This document shows, in pieces, positions 19,244-27,352 of a stretch of DNA of 52,509 nt. The stretch is from NCBI GenBank assembly GCA_035691865.1, contig DASSIM010000049.1, positions 1-52,509 of the forward strand, written 5' to 3'. Made by a program: the position numbers and the translations under genes. This stretch comes from Nitrosopolaris sp035691865 (GTDB taxonomy: Archaea; Thermoproteota; Nitrososphaeria; Nitrososphaerales; Nitrososphaeraceae). Every line of letters begins with the position of its first letter. The first letter of the stretch is position 1. Below the pieces are notes generated by a model that was not told where the DNA came from, made no database searches, and worked only from the letters and a program-made list of their open reading frames with translations.

Positions 19244-20023
19244 TTACTTATTCAGTGCATATACTCGTTTCTTGTAAACGAAGCGAAAGCCTAATTTTTT
19301 GTACAATGGGAGCAAACCTTCATTTGTGAACGTCTGGAGAAACAGAAGTTCCAACCGTTCCTGCTGTGCCGTACGTAACGAGACGCTTACCATTTTCTTC
19401 GCAACTCCTCGACCTCTGAAATTTGGAGTTGTACCGAGGCAATACAGACCCATGAGCCCCTGACCAGGAAATAGAGCAGCACACCCAGCTGGTTTGGCAG
19501 AAGAATTGCTGACACGAAAATAAGACAGAAGTAAAATCATCTTCTTAAAATGCAGTTCGATTTTTTCTTTTACCTCCGATTTCCATTCCAATACATCGAA
19601 TGATCTGCAGAACGTTTCCACCCAACACGGAATAGACCTTAAATCAACACGAATCACATCGATTTTCTCGTTATCATATTCAACTCTCTCCGAATCCGCT
19701 CTTAGAGTTTGCATAGTGTCTACCCACTTGAAGCCTGATGCTGCTAAACAATTTTGGACAGCTTTGTCCTTATCGTGAATATGCACATAGCAATCCATAC
19801 CCTTTCTCAAACACACATTGGCTGCTTCCTCAATAACAGCCATCGCATCTTCGCAGACGAAGGGGTTCAGCCGATTAAAGAAATAATCCCCCACTAGTTT
19901 TTCATTTACAAATAGGTCAGCACAATCATTAATTCTAATATGATCTGTCCATAATGAACAAAATGCGCTTTCGTTAGCTTCCATCCTCTTAACAATAATC
20001 AAGTCCAAGAGTCCGTGGACCAC
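19244..20023 (-). CDS. GNAT-family N-acetyltransferase
   Basis: A 259-residue protein with a C-terminal GNAT domain: GLYCLGTTPNFRGRGVAKKM is the acetyl-CoA motif A with the RGRGVA pyrophosphate loop, followed by LFLQTFTNEGLLPLYKKLGF, the usual motif B. Residues 1-130 look like a degenerate first GNAT half, so this may be a tandem-GNAT protein with only the second half able to bind acetyl-CoA. The substrate cannot be read from the sequence. The start is probably one of several near 19985-20023; an ATG at 19987 (MEANESAF) is also plausible. Confidence 0.85.
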   Translation of the reverse strand: MVHGLLDLIIVKRMEANESAFCSLWTDHIRINDCADLFVNEKLVGDYFFNRLNPFVCEDAMAVIEEAANVCLRKGMDCYVHIHDKDKAVQNCLAASGFKWVDTMQTLRADSERVEYDNEKIDVIRVDLRSIPCWVETFCRSFDVLEWKSEVKEKIELHFKKMILLLSYFRVSNSSAKPAGCAALFPGQGLMGLYCLGTTPNFRGRGVAKKMVSVSLRTAQQERLELLFLQTFTNEGLLPLYKKLGFRFVYKKRVYALNK

Positions 20024-20418
20024 AAGTCCGTGAGCAAATGCTGCTTTCTCCCGGTCGCCATCGTTAATTCCGTGTTTACTTCATCGTCCGTATTCTGAAG
20101 TAATTCATTTATCAGTTTCGTCTCAAATTCAGTTTTTGTTACTAATAACAACACCCCGAAGCGCGCTCTGTTAAGAATTGACAATGACAGAGTCGTGAAT
20201 ATGCCACCGTGCAGCGCCCAAGTCTTATAATAGTATTCCTGGCCACACTCATCAGTAGTTCAAAGTAGAATATCATTAGGATTTTTTTTACTCCGTTATG
20301 TTGACTCTGCCTTTACAAGAAATGGCGAAACAAACAAAACCTGCTGAATATAGAACTTAATGCGTTCCTAGTATCCTGATACCCTAATTGTTATAAGATA
20401 CCTGTTAATTAGTCGAAA
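20024..20418. other. intergenic region after the GNAT gene start
   Basis: Holds the promoter side of the minus-strand GNAT gene and a weak 61-codon minus frame that I do not accept as a gene. A TATA-like GTTATAAGATAC at about 20390-20401 points rightward toward an ATG at 20419. Confidence 0.4.
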
Positions 20419-20649
20419 TGAGAGTGCTTGTTAGTCGATGGATTGCGTGCAAATTGAAGAGAGGCACGCCTTGACCTTGACCAAGGGATCACAATTGAGG
20501 GACAGTTTCAGTCCTTGAAGGCCTTTATGAACAGAAATGCCCCAGGGGATTTTGTTGTCCAGTTTGTTGATCATATTGATAGCCTAAATAATAATACTCA
20601 TAATATAGAATATTTTTATTCCCCTGCTGAAGGTCTAAAATTCGTATAA
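20419..20649 (+). pseudogene. possible frameshifted small gene
   Basis: A TATA-like box (GTTATAAGATAC, 20390-20401) precedes an ATG at 20419 by about 20 bases. The ATG frame stops after 18 codons, but a second frame open from 20458 to the TAA at 20649 overlaps it and reads like protein (DFVVQFVDHIDSLNNN, then EYFYSPAEGLKFV). That second frame has no start codon of its own except an internal ATG. One single-base change between about 20450 and 20470 would join them into a protein of roughly 75 residues. I recognise no family, so this may be a decayed gene or chance. Confidence 0.3.
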
Positions 20650-20837
20650 ACTACATTCGATAAGAATTTCACTATCTGCCTATACTAGGACAATCGTACT
20701 ATCGTAGATTATAGCAAAGGCCGATCTGTCGTTTTAACTCCGCTCATAGGTTAAAACAAAGCCTGTAAGAAGTGCAAGATTTTTCTTGCAGCGAATGTTT
20801 CTGATGGCGGTTCATACCAAATTCGTTCTATCTTTTG

Positions 20838-21206
20838 TTATCTTGCGCGTGAAATTGAGACTTCTATGGTAGAGACGTTTCGCAACCTCCCATCAGGAGA
20901 CTGCACCGGTTCAGATCCTATCTTTACGGGGCCGATTTTGTATCCTAGCATGTCCATCCTCTTTACAATTATCTGTGCTACGTCCACCGCCCTGGTAATA
21001 CTCTTTCCTCGAGCTTTTATAATCACGATCGGCTCATTAGCCAGTTGAACTAGCGTAGCCGTAACATAAGTCATCAGAGGTTTTTTTCCTATAAAAATCT
21101 CATTGCTTGCTTTATGTCCAGTCGGTGTGTTGCTAGTTGACATTGGTTTAGGATTTATCCCTTCCGCTGGAATATAATGTTTGTTGATTGATAAAATCCT
21201 ATTCAT
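20838..21206 (-). CDS. albA: Alba chromatin protein
   Basis: A DNA/RNA-binding chromatin protein of the Alba family. The core starts at NEIFIGKKPLMTYVTAT, with the nucleic-acid-contacting Lys-Lys pair, continues with VIIKARGKSITRAVDVAQII and ends in a beta hairpin (VQSPDGRLRNVSTIEVSIS). The full frame has 122 codons; an ATG at 21143 would give a 102-residue protein closer to the normal size, with the extra N-terminal 21 residues being untranslated. The long version overlaps the end of the upstream small gene by 8 bases, which would give translational coupling. Both start choices keep the whole fold. Confidence 0.93.
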   Translation of the reverse strand: MNRILSINKHYIPAEGINPKPMSTSNTPTGHKASNEIFIGKKPLMTYVTATLVQLANEPIVIIKARGKSITRAVDVAQIIVKRMDMLGYKIGPVKIGSEPVQSPDGRLRNVSTIEVSISRAR

Positions 21207-21429
21207 TCTGAGAATACTTATTCAGTATTGTTTCAACCTCAGACGGGTTAGCAGAAATTTCTCTTACAGCGTCAGCGTTTTCGACTTCATAGCAGTGAAG
21301 CAGTTCTTCTTCGTCTTTGTAGAATAAAAAAACTTTGTCCTCAAAAAGGCAGTGATAAAGTTGATTAATGATCATCTTTTCTGGCTTTAATTTGACGCCA
21401 TCAGACTGAACCGTGACGGGATATTCCAA
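21199..21429 (-). CDS. small conserved-looking protein upstream of Alba
   Basis: A 76-residue protein from a TTG start. It has an alternating strand-rich middle (QLYHCLFEDKVFLFYKDEE) and an acidic helical end (ENADAVREISANPSEVETIL). I recognise no family. It lies directly upstream of albA and overlaps the long version of that gene by 8 bases, so the two are likely one transcript. No zinc, membrane or signal motif is visible. Confidence 0.6.
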   Translation of the reverse strand: MEYPVTVQSDGVKLKPEKMIINQLYHCLFEDKVFLFYKDEEELLHCYEVENADAVREISANPSEVETILNKYSQNE

Positions 21430-21890
21430 CTTGAAAGGAATATATGAACTCTTGAAAACAAAAACTTATCTAAAAGTGATTGAGGAGTTCCCTCCAACAA
21501 CGTCGCATTTGACGCTCATTTCATTTTTCCATAAGGTGGAGCGCCCCGATTTAGTCATGTGAACTTTATTATTTGTAAGGCCAATTCAATCCCTTCAGGG
21601 ATGTGAAACGAACCACCTTGAACGTAACACACGAGAGTATATTTTTTCTAATGTGGGTGAATAAATTTGCAGGTTTGAACAGCCTGTCAAAAATATGCGG
21701 ATCTGTTCGTAATATTACATCTACCAGGAATTGCAATACTAATCATGGATCCATGAACGAGAACAGTAATTAAAATATACAAACCAAGCTAGCTAAAGTC
21801 AGAGCGCGAAGACGAGTGTCTGATTTGAAGAATAGCTTAGATGATTACGATCTACCTGTTCCATGGGTCTGCGGTCTCGACAGCATTATA
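21430..21890. other. 461-base intergenic region
   Basis: Contains the promoter side of the small gene/albA pair (TATA-like stretches near 21440-21449 and 21460-21470, minus strand). I see no further gene, RNA or clear repeat; short frames here are out of pattern. Confidence 0.45.
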
Positions 21891-22955
21891 CTATGGTGAT
21901 CCCGTCGGCTCTGAAGAAGCATCGTGAGCAGACGAATCAGATGAGATACTCGCGGCGTTCCATACTTGTGCCTCATTTCTGGCCCGTTTATTCTCAAGAG
22001 AAATGACAGTGCCAAGGTAGATCCCCAACCAAGGTAGAAACATGATCTCGCCTGCAAGGGAATGAAATGTCTCCCATTCAGCAACATTGGTAGTTATTAT
22101 CAACGCAAACAATGATAACGAAATTATGCGTATTACATTTACAGAAGCAGTTCCTATAACTCCTAGCCCGAAGTAGACAAGTTTCCTCCGAATTGGAATA
22201 TCCATCTTGAGAAGGAAGGCAAGCATTACTAGACTATAAATAATCATGCTGTGGACGCCAGCAGATGGCCAGAATACCTTTAGCGCAAAATATCCATGCA
22301 AACCGTTTAACATTAGGAGATTGCCTTGAGCTGTGGCAGAAATGCCTGGCCCCAGACTCATTACATGATTACCTAGGAATCTGACGACCCACTGATCAAT
22401 CTGCAGGTAAGATGGGACAATGATTTGCAGCGGTCCCAAACTGTCATACGGGAAGAAGGTATCAAGCGAAAGAATCAAAGCACTACCCGCAAGATAAATT
22501 GCCCCTGCGCTAGCGATTTTATGCCATTTTTTTCCAAATAGTATAATCTGTGACGAAAGCACGTAGATAGCCATTACTACAAAGTCCCACATCCAAATCC
22601 AACTATTGACTAGTTGGACCTTGTAGAATGGCGCTGCGGATATTATCGAATTTCTAAGTCCTAGTGGCAATGCAATAAAATATCCAATTGTTAGAACGGA
22701 CAAAAAGATCACAACGTAGTATTCCTTCTTATGAACATTGAGTTGAAGTCCCCAAATTTCTGCTGAAATGAAGGCCATGGCGAATAAGAATCCCCCCCGA
22801 CCTTCATTCCAAGACAGCTTAAACGTACTAGGATAGGCGATCATAGAAAACAGGATTGGCACAATCAGAACAAGTATGACGGCTACGCATGGACTTAAGC
22901 CAAAAATTTGATTGCTCTTGACACCGCAAAGTGACCGTTTGCCTTTATCGAACAA
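21891..22955 (-). CDS. archaeosortase/exosortase-family membrane protein with Ser at the nucleophile position
   Basis: A 354-residue polytopic membrane protein with eight or more spans, matching the exosortase/archaeosortase fold used to process C-terminal sorting signals on surface proteins. The catalytic region is NGLHGYFALKVFWPSAGVHS, where the expected Cys of the usual CSG/CAG motif is Ser231. A conserved Arg follows in VNVIRIISLS (Arg276) and a His in ETFHSLAGEIMF (His298), giving the Ser-Arg-His spacing expected of the active site. The C-terminal 40 residues are soluble and Ala/Ser-rich. The start is TTG. No obvious substrate gene with a sorting tail is adjacent. It is the only membrane processing enzyme in the window. 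Confidence 0.85.
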   Translation of the reverse strand: MFDKGKRSLCGVKSNQIFGLSPCVAVILVLIVPILFSMIAYPSTFKLSWNEGRGGFLFAMAFISAEIWGLQLNVHKKEYYVVIFLSVLTIGYFIALPLGLRNSIISAAPFYKVQLVNSWIWMWDFVVMAIYVLSSQIILFGKKWHKIASAGAIYLAGSALILSLDTFFPYDSLGPLQIIVPSYLQIDQWVVRFLGNHVMSLGPGISATAQGNLLMLNGLHGYFALKVFWPSAGVHSMIIYSLVMLAFLLKMDIPIRRKLVYFGLGVIGTASVNVIRIISLSLFALIITTNVAEWETFHSLAGEIMFLPWLGIYLGTVISLENKRARNEAQVWNAASISSDSSAHDASSEPTGSP

Positions 22956-23222
22956 GTCCTGGTTGTAGTGCTCTTTATCCGAAAATAAATTTGTTCTATA
23001 GAAAAGTGTCTGCGTGACAGCGACTATTATACAAATTTACCTATCCTCCCAGAAAATCAGGTCGTTCTTCTAATATAGGACTACATCCAATTCTTCACTT
23101 AGTACGGATTGGAACGACTTTTTTTCGAAATTTGGAGGCTGGTGTTCTCCGACTCTGAATTATAAGATATCCCAACTTTCTCTTATTTTGACCTGTGTAC
23201 CCTTTTAATCAAGGTGCCTCAT

Positions 23223-23720
23223 TCAAGCTTCTTTATATTGTTGGCTACTTATGCGCGTGCTGGCACGAGCAGCAAGTTTTGCTATTCTAATTGGCTCCGG
23301 GATAGAACCTTGGAGAGTAAACGAATTAACTATCGCATAGGCTTCTTTAGAGCTTAGTCCCCAGTACCGCAGAAAGATAACTTTGCCAGTCTTTAAGAGA
23401 ATTTGATCTCGCTGTCCTAGCTTACGATACTGTTCTAATTTTGAGTTTGAGTCGTTGGGAAAATGACGTCGTATAGTTTCTTCAAGTCCTTTCGAGTCCT
23501 TGAACGTTACCGCGATAACTGGGACACCGGTCCTTTCCCTAATTTCTTCTCCTTGTATTATATTGTACGTGCTGATAATAAGGCCATCTAGCATTATGCA
23601 ATTAATGTCGTTCCTTTTTAAGGACCTGATCATAGTTAAGATCTTTTGTGTAGAATCATTGCCTCTAATCGTGATGGTGGCAAAAACCATGCCATCAATT
23701 ATCAGATCCCGGCGCATCAC
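23223..23720 (-). CDS. DUF99 (UPF0215) family protein, N-terminus uncertain
   Basis: A DUF99/endonuclease-dU-like protein; the conserved core is VMRRDLIIDGMVFATITIRGNDST and NCIMLDGLIISTYNI. From GTG 23720 it is 165 residues, shorter than usual for the family. The same frame stays open for 48 further codons upstream (to 23864) and encodes EKKGIRVFGIAESFNKLC, the expected N-terminal strand-helix of the family, but those codons include no ATG, GTG or TTG. So either the start is a rarer codon, or a base is missing or added at the T-run 23793-23798, which would join a GTG at 23836 in another frame. The enzymatic role of DUF99 is weakly known. Confidence 0.8.
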   Translation of the reverse strand: MMRRDLIIDGMVFATITIRGNDSTQKILTMIRSLKRNDINCIMLDGLIISTYNIIQGEEIRERTGVPVIAVTFKDSKGLEETIRRHFPNDSNSKLEQYRKLGQRDQILLKTGKVIFLRYWGLSSKEAYAIVNSFTLQGSIPEPIRIAKLAARASTRISSQQYKEA

Positions 23721-24010
23721 TATACCGGCAAGCGTGGAGGAAGTCGCACAGAGTTTGTTGAAGCTTTCCGCTATCCCAAATACTCGGATGCCTTTTTTCT
23801 CCGCGTGAAACCTCGTGCAATGGCTACTTGCGTCACTGAGGTATTTATGCTCTTCCTCTTTTGTTTAAGTCCAAACCTAAACTTAAATCAACTCATTCAA
23901 ACCCAAATCTAAACCCCAAGAGGGCAATCTTCGTCGGCCACAGCCCTCATGGTCGATAGATTCTTGATAAATAACTCTTAATTCGGGTTCTCAGGTTGTC
24001 TGTTCTTTAC

Positions 24011-24343
24011 TCATTCGATTTTTGCTACGGTGGGCACATTGTGAATAGCATCATCATTTTGGAGTCGTTCCTCATCCATAGTAAAAACGAAACGCGATCC
24101 TTGAAATTCTGCTGAACCTACCCTCTCCCAATTTATTCTATATTCATGAGTTAGTTGTTTACCAATAATTTTTATATTTGTCGGCAAACTGGAGTACAAT
24201 GTATCTACCTTTTGAGGATCCCGGGTTCCTAATATGGATCTACGTCTCCTCATTAAATATTTAATCGCCACATTCTTATGAGCATGCCCTTCCACAGGAA
24301 TTTTTTCTCTACCTGTGTCTATGGTGAACTGACGTTTTGCCAA
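24011..24343 (-). CDS. conserved-looking basic hypothetical protein
   Basis: A 110-residue protein with a strongly basic middle (IKYLMRRRRSILG) and an alternating pattern after it (TNIKIIGKQLTHEYRINWERVGSAEF). The start ATG follows a minus-strand AT-rich TATA-like stretch (24361-24374) by about 20 bases. I do not recognise a family with certainty; the basic face could bind nucleic acid or ribosomal RNA, but that is inference. The same AT-rich block may serve a divergent plus-strand transcript starting near 24390, where only a 29-codon frame lies. Confidence 0.7.
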   Translation of the reverse strand: MAKRQFTIDTGREKIPVEGHAHKNVAIKYLMRRRRSILGTRDPQKVDTLYSSLPTNIKIIGKQLTHEYRINWERVGSAEFQGSRFVFTMDEERLQNDDAIHNVPTVAKIE

Positions 24344-24360
24344 ACGGTGTGACTGACTGG

Positions 24361-24374
24361 CATTAATAAAAAAG
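24361..24374. promoter_or_regulatory. AT-rich divergent promoter block
   Basis: The stretch CATTAATAAAAAAG sits 18-31 bases before the minus-strand ATG at 24343 and 16-29 bases before a plus-strand ATG at 24390, so it could serve either strand. Confidence 0.4.
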
Positions 24375-24559
24375 TTTTGTGGTCATAACATGGATACAAA
24401 ATACATAGCTATCAACGCGCGTTACTATGCGATAAGAGATAGCATCAACAGGACAACTATTGAAGAAAGTGGTTATTAGAATCCCCCAGGAAGATGAGCA
24501 CCACATCGAAGATGTTCTCACTAGATATCCTATTCATTTAAATTCAAAGCATACTACTA

Positions 24560-24724
24560 CTAGACCCTAAAGTAGGCTTGATATATCGCCTTGGGAATTG
24601 GTAGGGCTTGCTGGGTGGCCAGCAACAATTTTGGATGAGGCGTCGTTGTCAACCATATTAGCAAGACTGGAATTGATCCAACCACAATCATCGTCAGGAC
24701 TATCAACCATGTCGCTGTGTGCAT
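24560..24724 (-). CDS. small single-span membrane protein, 54 aa
   Basis: A minus-strand ATG at 24724 starts a 54-residue protein with one clear membrane helix (TATWLIVLTMIVVGSIPVLL, residues 3-22) and a Pro-rich tail after it. A TATA box (TTTATATA, about 24747-24756) lies 23-32 bases upstream, the right distance for a leaderless transcript. Reading the frame from further upstream (24784) adds a Tyr/Ser-rich stretch without a promoter, so the ATG is preferred. Function unknown; it belongs to no family I recognise. Confidence 0.5.
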   Translation of the reverse strand: MHTATWLIVLTMIVVGSIPVLLIWLTTTPHPKLLLATQQALPIPKAIYQAYFRV

Positions 24725-24746
24725 ATTCGTACTTCGGGACAACTGT

Positions 24747-24756
24747 ATATAAATTT
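24747..24756 (-). promoter_or_regulatory. TATA box for the 54-aa membrane protein
   Basis: On the minus strand this reads AATTTATATA and ends about 23 bases before the ATG at 24724. The fit supports a leaderless mRNA and decides the start. Confidence 0.5.
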
Positions 24757-24998
24757 TCAAATATCCTGGATTACGATACGTCACTCACCAGCTATTTACG
24801 ATATTATTCTATTTATGGTATTCAAATATGTTAATGATCGCCACTCACTGATGAAAGTACGTCTAGATAGAGATGTTTAGACAATTCAATTTTGGATTAC
24901 TAACTGTTTAATTGGAGCCGTTTGTAACCTATTTTGTAAAGAACTTTGTTTATATCGATCGGCACTTCGTAGCACCTTAAACCCCGGAAGAAAATAGG

Positions 24999-25010
24999 AT
25001 TATAAATAAG
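24999..25010 (+). promoter_or_regulatory. TATA box for sucCD
   Basis: ATTATAAATAAG lies 27-38 bases before the ATG at 25037. It places the start of transcription at about 25030-25037 and thus argues against the earlier TTG at 25016 as start. Confidence 0.55.
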
Positions 25011-25036
25011 CACATTTGAATGTCCTCTGCGCTTAC

Positions 25037-26140
25037 ATGAGATTGCTTGAATTTCAAGGAAAGGAACTTTTTTCGCGGTACGGTATCCTGGTACCTGCCT
25101 CATCCCTTGTTAACTCAAGAGATGAAGCGATTCAGGCCGCAAGCAAACTCGGATACCCGGTAGTATTAAAGTCGCAACTAACGGTCGGCGGAAGGGGTAA
25201 AGCCGGTGCAATCTTAAAATGCAAAAGTGCCTCCGAACTTTTACCTAAATTCAACGACCTAGCCAATAAGGAAGTAAAAGGCGAACTGCCTAGAGGGATC
25301 TTGGTTGAAGAAGTGGTGGACATAAAAAACGAACTTTATTTATCGTTTTTTCTGAACAGAAGTAGGAGATGCTACTCATTAATTGCGTCAGCAGAAGGAG
25401 GAGTAGAAATTGAAAGTGTGGACAACAAGGTAATATTTGATATCCCCATAGCAGGATTATCTCCTGAGGTTGCCGAGGTCGCGTCCAGGAAATTAGGTTT
25501 AAAGGGCATCACACAAACTGCATTTGCAGATTTTACAATGAAGCTATCAAAAATGGTCGTGGAAGAAGAGGCTGAGCTAGCTGAGGTCAATCCTATGGCC
25601 ATGGTGAGTGACGGCTCTCTGATGGCACTAGACGCGAAAATCATAATAGATGACAACGCCATGTTTAGACATCCCGAACTAAAGAAGTACGAACATATTT
25701 CCGAATTGGAGGAACAAGCAGGAAAGAGTGGCTTTTCATTGGTGGAACTGGATGGGAATATTGCCATCATTGGAAACGGTGCAGGCTTAGTAATGTCTAC
25801 AGTGGATATGGTAACCGATGCAGGTGGTAAGGCAGGCTGCTTCCTTGACTTTGGAGGTGGAGCAACTACTGAGACGATTTATGAAGCACTAACGGTCATT
25901 AGCAAAATAAGAAGGATTCGAGGTATCCTGGTGAATCTTTTCGGCGGGATTGTAAAAACAAACTTGGTTGCTCAAGCAATACTAGATGCATACAAAAATA
26001 ATCTGATCGACGTGCCCTTGTTCGCTAGGATTACCGGGGCAGAATCTGAAAAAGCCAAAGCCATGCTCACTGGAAGCCAAGCAAAATTATACGACACGGT
26101 AGAAGAAGCCATACATGAGGCAGTTAACCAAGTTTCTTAA
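25037..26140 (+). CDS. sucC: succinyl-CoA synthetase beta subunit
   Basis: The 367-residue ADP-forming beta subunit (ATP-grasp) of succinate-CoA ligase, interconverting succinyl-CoA and succinate with ATP formation. The family start MRLLEFQGKELFSRYGI, the ATP-grasp motif VVLKSQLTVGGRGKAGAI and the C-terminal LVNLFGGIVKTNLVAQAI are unmistakable. The frame is open from a TTG at 25016, but the TATA box at 24999-25010 and the conserved N-terminus point to ATG 25037. sucD follows after 18 bases with a strong Shine-Dalgarno sequence. The heterodimer with SucD works in the citric-acid cycle and its reductive variants. Confidence 0.96.
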   Translation: MRLLEFQGKELFSRYGILVPASSLVNSRDEAIQAASKLGYPVVLKSQLTVGGRGKAGAILKCKSASELLPKFNDLANKEVKGELPRGILVEEVVDIKNELYLSFFLNRSRRCYSLIASAEGGVEIESVDNKVIFDIPIAGLSPEVAEVASRKLGLKGITQTAFADFTMKLSKMVVEEEAELAEVNPMAMVSDGSLMALDAKIIIDDNAMFRHPELKKYEHISELEEQAGKSGFSLVELDGNIAIIGNGAGLVMSTVDMVTDAGGKAGCFLDFGGGATTETIYEALTVISKIRRIRGILVNLFGGIVKTNLVAQAILDAYKNNLIDVPLFARITGAESEKAKAMLTGSQAKLYDTVEEAIHEAVNQVS

Positions 26141-26142
26141 TA

Positions 26143-26150
26143 GGGAGGAG
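26143..26150 (+). promoter_or_regulatory. strong Shine-Dalgarno before sucD
   Basis: GGGAGGAG ends 8 bases before the GTG start of sucD at 26159. Being an internal operon gene, sucD needs a ribosome site, unlike the leaderless first genes here, and this decides GTG as its start. Confidence 0.7.
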
Positions 26151-26158
26151 TAAATTGA

Positions 26159-27085
26159 GTGGATAGAGAATACGACATATTTGAGTTATTGGTCGGCAGA
26201 GAAGAAGATGAGGATTACAAGAAAAAACCTGTTATAATTCAGGGAATAACTGGTAGTTTTGGTTCCACCCATTCTAGATTAATGACTGCCTATGGGACAA
26301 ATATTGTAGCTGGTGTCACTCCTGGCAAAGGAGGTCAGTCCTTCGAAGGAATTCCGGTATTCGACAATATGACTGAAGCAGTTAAATCAACAGGAGCAAA
26401 AATCTCTGGGATGTTTGTACCTGCACCTTTCTTCCTTAATGCTGCAAAAGATGCACTAGACAGTGGAATAAAACTATTGGTAGCTGTCCCGGAGCATGTG
26501 CCGATAAGAGATTCGATAAAAGTTTTGGAGTACGCGAAGACAAAGGGAGCAAAAATGGTTGGACCTAATACGCCTGGCGTGATTGTCCCCGGAGTCATGA
26601 AAGTTGGCATCATGCCTGCACAACCTTTTAAAGCAGGTGACACGGTAGTGTTCTCACGCAGCGGGACGTTAATGTATGAGGTCTCATATAACTTGACCGT
26701 CTCAGGATTCGGACAAAGGTTATGTTTTGGAGTGGGTGGAGATCCAGTAAACGGGACAAATCTGATCGAAGCTTTTAACATGATTAGGGATAAAGATGAC
26801 GTTAGATCAGTGGTGGTCGTAGGCGAAATCGGTGGTGATGCTGAAGAACTACTTGCAGATTATTTGATCGAAACAAGATTCCCCAAAGCTGTTATTGCCT
26901 ATATCGCGGGTAGAGCTGCACCCAAAGAAAAGAGAATGGGACATGCTGGTGCGATCGTCTATGGAAACTATGGTTCGGCAGAATCAAAATCTATGAAATT
27001 TGAAAAAGCAGGTGTGCCAGTTGCGAAACGACCAGCTGAGGTCCCGAAATTGCTCGTACAGAAACTACATCCACAGTCAAACTAA
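26159..27085 (+). CDS. sucD: succinyl-CoA synthetase alpha subunit
   Basis: The 308-residue CoA-binding alpha subunit. It shows the CoA-binding start PVIIQGITGSFGSTHSRLM, the phospho-His region KRMGHAGAIV with His near residue 262, and GEIGGDAEE. Its N-terminus (about 20 charged residues) is longer than usual in the bacterial enzyme. It forms an operon with sucC with an 18-base gap. The GTG start is backed by a strong Shine-Dalgarno sequence. Confidence 0.96.
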   Translation: MDREYDIFELLVGREEDEDYKKKPVIIQGITGSFGSTHSRLMTAYGTNIVAGVTPGKGGQSFEGIPVFDNMTEAVKSTGAKISGMFVPAPFFLNAAKDALDSGIKLLVAVPEHVPIRDSIKVLEYAKTKGAKMVGPNTPGVIVPGVMKVGIMPAQPFKAGDTVVFSRSGTLMYEVSYNLTVSGFGQRLCFGVGGDPVNGTNLIEAFNMIRDKDDVRSVVVVGEIGGDAEELLADYLIETRFPKAVIAYIAGRAAPKEKRMGHAGAIVYGNYGSAESKSMKFEKAGVPVAKRPAEVPKLLVQKLHPQSN

Positions 27086-27175
27086 ATTTTTGTACAATAC
27101 CGAATAACAAATCATACACCGGTAGGAAATTCTTTCTAGATCCATAAATACATTCAGTGCACAAGTAGCTAACTC

Positions 27176-27352
27176 TTGATAACTCCGGAAAAGCGTTTCT
27201 GCGATAGATGTATGATAAGGACAATACATGATGTGATAGAGGAAGAGGAGGTAGTTTATACTTATAAGCGCAAGAGGCTCTACCGTTGTAAAACGTGTGG
27301 ACGTACGAGTTTCAAAAGGGGTTTGAGACCCAGTGCTGAATCCGTTTATTGA
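27176..27352 (+). CDS. 58-aa zinc-ribbon protein overlapping the downstream methyltransferase gene
   Basis: Begins with TTG 27176, about 28 bases after a TATA-like ATAAATAC (27144-27151). Four cysteines in two CxxC pairs (Cys9/Cys12 and Cys38/Cys41) are spaced as in a zinc ribbon; the rest is basic and acidic. Its stop codon TGA (27350-27352) overlaps the next start TTG by four bases (TTGA), a typical translational-coupling junction. The gene falls below common length cut-offs. It could bind DNA, RNA or the downstream enzyme; the tight overlap suggests joint expression with the methyltransferase. I know no named family for it. Confidence 0.65.
   Translation: MITPEKRFCDRCMIRTIHDVIEEEEVVYTYKRKRLYRCKTCGRTSFKRGLRPSAESVY

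Noticed and set aside
19999..20184. 61-codon minus-strand frame overlapping the GNAT start
   Set aside because: Overlaps the GNAT gene out of frame, no ribosome site and no recognisable pattern.
24390..24479. 29-codon plus-strand frame after an AT-rich block
   Set aside because: Spacing to the AT-rich block is right, but the peptide has no membrane or metal pattern, and the block is already explained by the minus-strand gene.
26335..26781. 148-codon minus-strand frame opposite sucD
   Set aside because: Antisense shadow of a conserved gene; Pro/Thr-rich without structure.
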